From: CAYTAP01 sp964435775
Lineage (GTDB): Bacteria; Planctomycetota; Phycisphaerae; Tepidisphaerales; Tepidisphaeraceae
Direction: 5' to 3'
Assembly: GCA_964435775.1 (NCBI GenBank)
Contig: CAYTAP010000155.1
Location: 1 to 7,270 of the forward strand
DNA length: 7,270 nt
The translations under genes and the position numbers were made by a program. The notes under the pieces were generated by a model. It was not told where the DNA came from, did not search any database, and worked only from the letters and a program-made list of their open reading frames with translations. This document shows, piece by piece, positions 1-5,041 of this stretch (position 1 is its first letter; every line of letters starts with the position of its first letter).

Positions 1-91
1 CGCACCCGATAGTTTGCTCCCTGCCAATGATTCGCAGGCACGTTGTCCCGGGGTATGAGGCAACGCACACGCCGTGCGGATGTAGTGGACG

Positions 92-120
92 TTGGCGGGG
101 TGTGGGATCGACTGTATCAC
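92..120 (+). promoter_or_regulatory. Candidate sigma-70-type promoter for the sigma-54 activator gene
   Basis: A TTGGCG hexamer at 92-97 (4 of 6 to TTGACA) is followed after exactly 17 bases by TATCAC at 115-120 (4 of 6 to TATAAT). The expected transcript start is near 127, about 36 bases before the ATG at 163 and its GGAG site at 151-154, which is a sensible layout. The TTG at 92, which would give the longest reading frame, lies inside the -35 box, so it is unlikely to be the translation start. The call rests on hexamer matching by eye; a chance match is possible. Confidence 0.3.
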
Positions 121-162
121 ATCTGATGCATTCGGTTTCAGTCTGTGCTGGGAGTTGGAGTC

Positions 163-207
163 ATGCAAAACTTGGAGTTGGCGTCATCGTCGCGCGCCTG
201 CGCTTGA
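163..207 (+). other. 14-codon reading frame with good SD: true N-terminus (+1 frameshift) or leader peptide
   Basis: ATG at 163 is preceded by GGAG at 151-154 with an 8-base spacer, the same SD type seen upstream of the sulfatase and response-regulator genes here. The frame reads MQNLELASSSRACA and stops at TGA 205-207. Skipping the single T at 205 continues as D-D-V-N-V-E-H, directly into the sigma-54 activator frame. The stop is in the TGA-C context, the weak termination context also found at the prfB frameshift site, although the preceding codon here is GCT rather than CTT. Three readings fit: a sequencing or assembly indel with 163 as the real start, a leader peptide coupled to reinitiation at GTG 212 or 218 (4-10 bases after the stop), or a natural +1 shift. 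I favour an indel or leader peptide. Confidence 0.35.
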
Positions 208-211
208 CGAT

Positions 212-1168
212 GTGAATGTGGAGCACCGCATTGTCGGGGATTCTCCTGCGATGCAAACGGTCAAGGAAATCGCGGCCACCGTTGCGCGCCGTCGCTCCAC
301 CGTGATGCTTCAGGGGGAAACCGGCGCGGGCAAGGAGGTGATTGCCCGTCACATTCATGCCTGCTCGCCTCGCAAAGACCATCCGCTGATCAGCGTCGAT
401 TGTTCAGCGCTCCCGGATTCCCTGTTTGAAAGCCAGATGTTCGGTCATGTCAAAGGCGCATTCACCGGTGCCTTGCGCGATACGCTCGGCTTTATCCGGT
501 CAGCCGACTCTGGAACGCTCTTTCTCGATGAAATTGGGGAATTGAGCCTCCACATGCAGGCGAAACTGCTGCGGGTGTTGCAGGAACGGCGGGTCACGCC
601 CGTGGGATCCAGCCGGGCGATTGACGTGGATGTCCGGATCGTGTGCGCGACGAACCAGGACCTGGCGGAGATGGTTCGTCAGGGCACATTCCGCCAGGAT
701 TTATATTACCGCTTGAGCGTGGTCGTTGTGCATATTCCCCCGCTGCGGGAACGCAGGGAAGACATCATTCCCTTGTGCGAGCATTTCCTGGCGATTCAGG
801 CGGCGTTGTACAACGAAGCGCAGTGTGAATTGACGCCCGAGGCCGGCGAGGCGCTGCGGATGTTTGATTGGCCGGGCAATGTCAGGGAATTGGCCAATGC
901 CATGGAGTGCGTACATGTGCTGGCCAATGACGGCGTGATCGAATTGAGCGATCTCCCCGAGCCGCTGTGCAGGCCATCGGGCCCGCCTGGCATGCCGAGG
1001 GATGAAGTGCCAGGCAACAGCATGCGCCTTGAGGACATCGAGCGCGTGGCGATCGTGAACGCGCTGGAACGCGGCCATTATTCCAAAGCCGCCGCCAGCA
1101 GGATGCTCGGCATCAACGTCCAGCGTCTCAATCGCCGCATCGTTCGACTGGGCATCGCAATGGGGTGA
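212..1168 (+). CDS. Sigma-54-dependent transcriptional activator (AAA+ plus Fis-type HTH, no sensor domain)
   Basis: This is a bacterial enhancer-binding protein that uses ATP hydrolysis to open promoters held by sigma-54 RNA polymerase. Numbered from GTG 212 (318 aa), the AAA+ domain starts almost at once with I-V-G-D-S-P-A-M at 7-14. It has Walker A GETGAGKE at 35-42, the sigma-54-contacting GAFTGA loop intact at 82-87, Walker B TLFLDE at 102-107, sensor I ATN at 146-148, the arginine-finger region FRQDLYYRL at 160-168, and sensor II WPGNVREL at 220-227. A Fis-like helix-turn-helix fills the last 31 residues or so (S-K-A-A-A-S-R-M-L-G-I). There is no receiver, GAF or PAS domain, so the protein may be unregulated, controlled by a partner, or missing its N-terminus. 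The start is uncertain: GTG 212 and 218 are in frame but lack an SD, TTG 92 gives a non-conserved 40-residue extension, and ATG 163 would need a +1 shift. No -24/-12 sigma-54 promoter was found in the window, so its targets are unknown. Confidence 0.9.
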   Translation: MNVEHRIVGDSPAMQTVKEIAATVARRRSTVMLQGETGAGKEVIARHIHACSPRKDHPLISVDCSALPDSLFESQMFGHVKGAFTGALRDTLGFIRSADSGTLFLDEIGELSLHMQAKLLRVLQERRVTPVGSSRAIDVDVRIVCATNQDLAEMVRQGTFRQDLYYRLSVVVVHIPPLRERREDIIPLCEHFLAIQAALYNEAQCELTPEAGEALRMFDWPGNVRELANAMECVHVLANDGVIELSDLPEPLCRPSGPPGMPRDEVPGNSMRLEDIERVAIVNALERGHYSKAAASRMLGINVQRLNRRIVRLGIAMG

Positions 1169-1173
1169 GGGAG

Positions 1174-1277
1174 TTTCGATTTTCGACTGTTAATTTTTCA
1201 TTTTCGATTTTCGATTGGAAGAAAAGCACCATTTCCGCCTCTTCAATCAAAAATCACCACTCAAAAATCAAAAATGG
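1174..1277. repeat. A/T-rich degenerate repeats in opposed orientation; possible bidirectional terminator
   Basis: The spacer between two convergent genes holds two identical 13-base copies of TTTCGATTTTCGA at 1174-1186 and 1202-1214, then inverted relatives AATCAAAAATCA at 1245-1256 and CAAAAATCAAAAATGG at 1262-1277. The left arm at 1208-1217 can pair with 1244-1253 (TTTTCGATTG with CAATCAAAAA, one C-A mismatch) around a 26-base loop, leaving U-rich tracts on both strands. This suits transcription termination from both sides, since the sigma-54 activator gene ends at 1168 and the minus-strand operon ends at 1283. The composition contrasts sharply with the GC-rich genes around it. The repeat units are visible in the sequence; the terminator role is inferred. 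Confidence 0.6.
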
Positions 1278-1282
1278 ACACT

Positions 1283-1987
1283 TCATTCCCTGTTGGCGAT
1301 CAGCCCGCTGGGTTGAGTGGGAAGACCGGCCTCAAGAAGGTGGGATACATCCGCCATACCAGTGCAGCGGGGAACGGCCCATTGCTTGCTGCGTTCGTCG
1401 AAGAGGATGGTCGTCACGGAACTGGGGGCCAGGAAGAAGCCGGACCACATCAACGGAAGCGGAATTTCCAGCAAATGAGCCAGCCAGCATAAGCCCAGCC
1501 CGCCGTGGCAAAAGACCGCGATTTTTTCCCTGTTCGGGCGAACGATCCGATACCGCCCCCCTTCCCGCTCATATCCGTGTCGAGCCAGAAATTCGTCGGA
1601 ATGAGCGTTCAATTCCTTGATGCGCGCCGGGAACTTGGGATTATTGAAGAAGGGCGCCTCCTGCCAGTTGTCGCGGGTCGGATAGGGCGACATCCCCCGG
1701 ATCAATTCCCCGGGCACATCCCACACCGTCGGCGTTCCCCACTGGTCCAAGGTAACACGGCAATCGCTCATCTCCTCCGTCCACGGCTCAATCGTATGGG
1801 GCATGTGGAGCGCGTCGGCGGTGTACTGCATCGTGTCAATCGCCCGCCCGAGCGGCGAGCAGTAAATGCGGTCGAGACCAAGCTTTGCCATCCGCCTGGC
1901 CAGCGCGGCGGCCTCCAGATGCCCGGCGGGAGTGATCGTGTTGTTCGGATAATCCGGATCGGCGTGACGAATGATAAATAAGCGCAT
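1283..1987 (-). CDS. Histidine phosphatase family protein, downstream copy (copy B)
   Basis: This 234-residue protein belongs to the histidine phosphatase (phosphoglycerate-mutase-like) superfamily, which transfers phosphate through a phospho-histidine. The N-terminal signature I-I-R-H-A at 5-9 gives the nucleophile H8 and R7. R48 (S-P-L-G-R-A), the candidate acid E72 and the second catalytic histidine H161 (F-C-H-G-G) are all present, so an active enzyme is expected. The substrate cannot be told; mutase activity is only one possibility, and a small-molecule phosphatase is more likely. There is no signal peptide. ATG 1987 is chosen because the paralogue aligns from the same methionine. The SD is weak (GGGCC a few bases upstream). 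The gene is last in the minus-strand operon, 88 bases after copy A. The two copies align without gaps over 220 residues; copy B has a 7-residue longer C-terminus. Confidence 0.93.
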   Translation of the reverse strand: MRLFIIRHADPDYPNNTITPAGHLEAAALARRMAKLGLDRIYCSPLGRAIDTMQYTADALHMPHTIEPWTEEMSDCRVTLDQWGTPTVWDVPGELIRGMSPYPTRDNWQEAPFFNNPKFPARIKELNAHSDEFLARHGYEREGGRYRIVRPNREKIAVFCHGGLGLCWLAHLLEIPLPLMWSGFFLAPSSVTTILFDERSKQWAVPRCTGMADVSHLLEAGLPTQPSGLIANRE

Positions 1988-2075
1988 AAGGCCCGAGATT
2001 TAACCAGAAACACCGCGGCGCGTCGAGGCGGAAGTGATTGAATCCAGCGGCGCGAGGAAGCGTGCGTCCATGAAC
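1988..2075 (-). pseudogene. Spacer resembling a decayed sulfatase 3' end
   Basis: Read on the minus strand, the last bases before copy B (GGTTAAATCT, then CGGGCC, then the ATG region) match the bases just before copy A (CGTTAAATCT, then TTGGGCC), where the TAA is the stop codon of the sulfatase. Further upstream both share GCCTCGACG at almost the same distance (20 versus 21 bases) and a CGCTT...GCGCGCC-like patch. One spacer frame reads G-F-N-H-F-R-L-D-A where the sulfatase has Q-F-E-R-L-G-L-D-G. I infer that the duplication unit included at least the last 25 codons or so of the sulfatase, and that the rest was lost or never copied. The matches are short and the region is GC-rich, so chance similarity is possible. 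Confidence 0.4.
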
Positions 2076-2759
2076 TCAATGCCCCTGCGCGGGGAGTTCC
2101 GCCACATGGAGATGCGAGACATCCCCCAAGGCCAGGCAGCGGGGGACGGCCCATTGTTTGCTTCGTTCATCCATCGAGACCGTCGTCACCGAACTGGGCG
2201 CCAGCCAGAACCCGGTCCATATCAATGACAGCGGCAATTCCAGCAGGTGCGCCAACCATGCCAGTCCGAAGCCGCCGTGGCAAAAGACCGCGATCCTTTC
2301 CGCATTGGATCGCGCCACGCGATACCGCCCTCCCTCCCGTTCATAGCCATGCCGCGCCATGAAATGGTCCGAATTCTCCCGCAGTTTTTCAACGCTGGCC
2401 GGGAGCGGCGCGCCGGCGAGGCAATCCGTCTGCCGCCAATTATCCCATGTCGGATAGGGAGGGGCCGCCCGGATTACTTCGCCGGGTACGTTCCACAAGG
2501 CCGTGCGTCCCCACTGGGGAAGATCAACATTGCACCCCTCGAGTTCGATGGTCCAAGGTTCGATGGTGTAGGGCATTTTCAGGGCATCGACGGTGTACTG
2601 CATTGTGTGGAGCGCCCGACCCAGCGGCGAGACGTAGATGCGGTCGAGTCCGATCTTGGCCAAGCGCTTGGCGAGCGCGGCGGCCTCCAAATGCCCGGCC
2701 GGGGTAATCGTATTGTTCGGATAGTCCGGCTCGGCGTGACGGATGATGTAAATGCGCAT
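2076..2759 (-). CDS. Histidine phosphatase family protein, upstream copy (copy A)
   Basis: This is a 227-residue paralogue of the next gene, with the same catalytic set: R7-H8 in I-I-R-H-A, R48 in S-P-L-G-R-A, E72 and H161 in F-C-H-G-G. By hand count about 150 of the first 220 residues are identical to copy B. Differences cluster at residues 71-90 and especially 111-130 (4 of 20 identical), probably a substrate-facing insertion, while 11-30 are invariant. Keeping every catalytic residue in both copies argues that both are functional and may have different substrates. The start ATG is only 11 bases after the sulfatase stop, so the two genes are almost certainly co-transcribed and perhaps translationally coupled; the SD is weak. 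No signal peptide or membrane segment is seen, so a cytoplasmic enzyme is expected. The exact reaction is unknown. Confidence 0.93.
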   Translation of the reverse strand: MRIYIIRHAEPDYPNNTITPAGHLEAAALAKRLAKIGLDRIYVSPLGRALHTMQYTVDALKMPYTIEPWTIELEGCNVDLPQWGRTALWNVPGEVIRAAPPYPTWDNWRQTDCLAGAPLPASVEKLRENSDHFMARHGYEREGGRYRVARSNAERIAVFCHGGFGLAWLAHLLELPLSLIWTGFWLAPSSVTTVSMDERSKQWAVPRCLALGDVSHLHVAELPAQGH

Positions 2760-2770
2760 GGCCCAAAGAT

Positions 2771-4282
2771 TTAACGTGAAGGAACCGACCCGTCGAGGCC
2801 AAGACGCTCAAACTGCTCGGGGGGCGCGCCGCAAGCGAGAAGCTGCTCGCGCAGCCGCTCCACAAAATGCGCTTCCAGATTCGCATCCGACAATGGGTGA
2901 AGCTGTTTGGGGTCTTTGTGGACATCAAACAGAAGATGGCGGCCCAGGTAGCTCTCCTCGCCGGGCAACGCCCGCGGCAGGGTCCCCTGCACCGGGATCT
3001 TATAGACGGGCATGTTGTAGGCGTGACCCAGATAGCGGCCCATTTCCATCCGCTCGTGCAGGGATCGCGGGTACCAGTGATTAAGCCCCCCCACGGGCAT
3101 GGCCGTGTAGGCGTGGAGCGGGCCGGCATCCTTGTGAACCGGCATCCGCAGGTAGACGTGATCCCCGTCGGTGATGTTGACTGCGTTGGCGAAATATCCA
3201 AACAGTCCATCCTCGCGCGTCTTGTGCCCGGACAGCGTGCCGCGGAAAGAACGCCCGTGAACATTCGGCGGAGGCGGCGCGCCAAAGAAATCGAGAAACG
3301 TCGGCATCAGGTCCGTCGTCTGGGTCATGGCGGAGACGCGAGTGCCGGCCAGCGGTTTTCCGGTCGTCGCGTTCACTTCCCCCTTGGGCGGCTTGACGAT
3401 CAGCGGCAGGCGGACAATCTCGTTGTACATGGGCATGTAGTTCTTCATCCAGTACCCATGCTCGGCCAACAGCGTGCCATGATCGGTCGTGAAGACGATC
3501 AGCGTGTCATCGAACACACCAAGTTCATCGAGCTTGTCGAGCACCTTGCCTGCCCAGTGGTCGGTCATCGTCAACAGCGCGGCGTAGCTCTTGCGCAAGT
3601 GCTCGATCAGTTCCGGATCCTCCTTGACAACATCGTAAGGAGGCCAGTCGCAGATGGGACGATTCAGATCCGCCCCGTACATTTCCAGGTATTTGGGCGT
3701 GCAGTAAAAGGGTTCGTGTGGATCGAACAGTTCGACCTGAAGAAACCAATTGTCGGCGCTGCGGTTTTGATCAAGCCATTCGAGGGCGCTGGCGCATGTG
3801 CGCGGGCCGGAAAACTCCTCCTCCGTCTGTTGGCGCAGACGGTTTTCGTAATTCTGATCGAAGTTCTTCTCNNNNNNNNNNATCGCCACCCGATCCACAT
3901 GCGACGCCCACGGGTCATGCTCCTGGCCGCGGAAAAACTCCCATGTGTTGAACGCGGTGTGATAGTTCTCGCCGCCCAGCTCGAAGTAGTGATCGTGGTC
4001 GGTCAGCAGGTGCGAAAACGTGCCACGCTGTTCGCGCAGCCAGCGGGGAAGAACATCATCGTATGGCTCGATCGGTCCCCAGCCGCGGAACAGGAAATTG
4101 TATTGCCCGGTCATGAACTCGCGGCGCGCCGGCATGCAGGGGAGCGATCCGGCCCAGTGGTTGTCAAACACCACCCCACGTTCGGCAAGCTGCGTCAGGT
4201 TCGGGGTCTTCACCCAGTCGTTGCCATACGCCGTCAGATAATCGCGGCGGACGGTGTCCATGACCAAAAAGAGCGCTTTCAT
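2771..4282 (-). CDS. Sulfatase-family hydrolase (alkaline phosphatase superfamily), contains assembly gap
   Basis: This enzyme of about 503 residues hydrolyses sulfate esters, or possibly phosphate or phosphonate esters, with a formylglycine nucleophile. The modification motif C-M-P-A-R is at 49-53, so C49 would be converted by a formylglycine-generating enzyme not encoded here. Metal and substrate residues follow: D9 and D14 in the N-terminal D-T-V-R-R-D, H189 in F-D-P-H-E-P-F, D267-H268 in T-T-D-H-G, and E274, H275 and K280 in A-E-H-G-Y-W-M-K. The length is typical of the family. ATG 4282 is chosen because it has a perfect GGAG (4288-4291) five bases upstream and the conserved core starts at once; an in-frame ATG 51 bases upstream has no support. 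The N-terminus M-K-A-L-F-L-V-M-D is the first core strand, not a signal peptide, so the enzyme appears cytoplasmic, unlike many secreted bacterial sulfatases. Four residues near 134-137 are hidden by Ns. It heads the operon with two phosphatases. Confidence 0.93.
   Translation of the reverse strand: MKALFLVMDTVRRDYLTAYGNDWVKTPNLTQLAERGVVFDNHWAGSLPCMPARREFMTGQYNFLFRGWGPIEPYDDVLPRWLREQRGTFSHLLTDHDHYFELGGENYHTAFNTWEFFRGQEHDPWASHVDRVAXXXXEKNFDQNYENRLRQQTEEEFSGPRTCASALEWLDQNRSADNWFLQVELFDPHEPFYCTPKYLEMYGADLNRPICDWPPYDVVKEDPELIEHLRKSYAALLTMTDHWAGKVLDKLDELGVFDDTLIVFTTDHGTLLAEHGYWMKNYMPMYNEIVRLPLIVKPPKGEVNATTGKPLAGTRVSAMTQTTDLMPTFLDFFGAPPPPNVHGRSFRGTLSGHKTREDGLFGYFANAVNITDGDHVYLRMPVHKDAGPLHAYTAMPVGGLNHWYPRSLHERMEMGRYLGHAYNMPVYKIPVQGTLPRALPGEESYLGRHLLFDVHKDPKQLHPLSDANLEAHFVERLREQLLACGAPPEQFERLGLDGSVPSR
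3872..3881. other. Run of 10 N: scaffold gap inside the sulfatase gene
   Basis: Ten undetermined bases interrupt the gene around codons 134-137. The reading frame is the same on both sides when the gap is taken as 10 bases, so the estimated size may be right or differ by a multiple of three. The gap lies between R-V-A and E-K-N-F-D, outside the catalytic motifs. It is an assembly feature, not biology. Confidence 0.98.
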
Positions 4283-4286
4283 GAGT

Positions 4287-4296
4287 TCTCCGGAGA
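4287..4296 (-). promoter_or_regulatory. Ribosome binding site of the sulfatase, embedded in a 10-base palindrome
   Basis: On the minus strand GGAG (4288-4291) lies five bases before ATG 4282 and fixes the start. It sits within the perfect palindrome TCTCCGGAGA. The palindrome has no loop, so it is more likely a fortuitous SD context or a protein site than a stable hairpin. Confidence 0.6.
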
Positions 4297-4303
4297 GCGT
4301 GAT

Positions 4304-4333
4304 TTGTCGAATGACAATGCGACTGATCGACAA
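4304..4333. promoter_or_regulatory. Inverted repeat, possible operator of the sulfatase operon
   Basis: TTGTCGA at 4304-4310 and TCGACAA at 4327-4333 form a perfect 7-base inverted repeat separated by 16 bases. The right arm touches the predicted -10 box (4333-4338) and the expected transcription start lies near 4326, the usual place for a repressor site. The role is inferred from position and symmetry; no regulator of matching type is encoded in the window. Confidence 0.35.
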
Positions 4334-4361
4334 GAATAGAAGCTTTGTGGAACCGCGTCCA
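4333..4361 (-). promoter_or_regulatory. Candidate promoter of the sulfatase-phosphatase operon
   Basis: Read on the minus strand, TGGACG (4356-4361, 4 of 6 to TTGACA) is followed after 17 bases by TATTCT (4333-4338, 4 of 6 to TATAAT). The transcript would begin near 4326, giving a leader of about 44 bases that carries the GGAG site. No other pair with better spacing was seen between the divergent genes on this strand. Confidence 0.35.
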
Positions 4362-4474
4362 GTTTATCCATGAGCCCGCCGACGGTTTGACAACAACGCA
4401 CGGCGTTTGGCTTGACATTTGCGGTAAAAGATCGAGACTCACGCGCAATTACCATAAACTGGAGCGACAACATC

Positions 4475-4864
4475 ATGGCACAGACACTCGACGGAAAGAA
4501 AATCCTCATCGTGGACGACGACACCGATATCGTCACCAGCATCCAAGCTGCTTTTGAACCGACCGGCGCGATCATCGAAACCGCCAGCAACGGCAACAAG
4601 GCAGTCGAAATCGCCGAAAAATCGCAGCCGGATCTCGTCGTGCTCGACATGATGCTCCCCGGGCGCAGTGGGTTCCTGGTCCTGGAAAAGATCAAAGCCA
4701 AAAAACCCCGCGGCGCCAAGCCGCATGTCATCATGATCACCGGCAACCAGGGGGCGCGGCACAAGATGTACGCCGAGTCGCTGGGCGTTTCAGAATATCT
4801 GAACAAGCCCGTGAAGATGGACAAGCTGCTGAGTACGGCCGAGCGCCTGCTGGCAAGCGAATAG
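4475..4864 (+). CDS. Single-domain response regulator (CheY-like receiver)
   Basis: This 129-residue receiver domain of two-component signalling is phosphorylated by a histidine kinase that is not in the window. The acidic pocket D14-D15 (I-L-I-V-D-D-D), the phospho-acceptor D58 (V-V-L-D-M-M-L-P-G), the switch T89 (I-M-I-T-G) and K111 (N-K-P-V-K) are all in place, so phosphorylation should be normal. There is no output domain: it acts by protein contact or as a phosphorelay intermediate. ATG 4475 is chosen because GGAG at 4461-4464 lies 10 bases upstream and the receiver fold starts right after it; the same frame is open upstream but without SD or similarity. It is divergent from the sulfatase operon across 192 bases. 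A functional link with either neighbour is not shown. Confidence 0.93.
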   Translation: MAQTLDGKKILIVDDDTDIVTSIQAAFEPTGAIIETASNGNKAVEIAEKSQPDLVVLDMMLPGRSGFLVLEKIKAKKPRGAKPHVIMITGNQGARHKMYAESLGVSEYLNKPVKMDKLLSTAERLLASE

Positions 4865-4972
4865 GCGATCATCCAATGCGGACCAATCCCTCGCCATGCG
4901 CCCGCGAGACGCGCGACGCAATCCCAGACATGGACATGGCGGTGAATCCAACCGGGACAAAATCAAACCGGA

Positions 4973-5021
4973 CGAGCGGGGAATGTACCTACCGAATGTT
5001 CGTCATTGCCATCCCCGCTCG
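4973..5021. repeat. Strong inverted repeat in the spacer before the glucosidase gene
   Basis: CGAGCGGGGA at 4973-4982 and TCCCCGCTCG at 5012-5021 are perfectly complementary. Two more pairs extend the stem past a one-base bulge, with a loop of about 24 bases that itself holds the near-palindrome CGAATGTTCG at 4993-5002. The stem ends six bases before the first candidate ATG (5027) and 20 bases before ATG 5042. It has no U-tract on the plus strand, so a simple terminator for the response regulator is not convincing. An RNA element controlling the glucosidase gene, or a processing site, is possible. Confidence 0.5.
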
Positions 5022-5041
5022 CTTGGATGTACAACCCACTC

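Noticed and set aside
64..78. Small hairpin CGCAC-N5-GTGCG upstream of the activator.
   Set aside because: A five-base stem is expected by chance in GC-rich DNA and has no supporting context.
92..211. TTG 92 as the start of the sigma-54 activator.
   Set aside because: The added 40 residues are cysteine- and tryptophan-rich with no family similarity, there is no SD, and the codon lies in a plausible -35 box.
1174..1277. A CRISPR array in the A/T-rich spacer.
   Set aside because: The units are far too short and irregular, half are in the opposite orientation, and there are no unique spacers or cas genes.
1505..1981. A 158-codon plus-strand frame.
   Set aside because: It is antisense to histidine phosphatase copy B; a similar antisense frame opposite copy A exists only because the two genes are duplicates.
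2867..4339. A 490-codon plus-strand reading frame opposite the sulfatase.
   Set aside because: It is the complement of a gene with clear catalytic motifs, shows no recognisable domain, and crosses the same N gap. It is a by-product of GC-rich codon use.
4387..4417. Two perfect TTGACA hexamers (4387-4392 and 4412-4417) upstream of the response regulator.
   Set aside because: No acceptable -10 box occurs 15-19 bases downstream of either, so I do not call a promoter, though one of them may serve with a non-standard -10.
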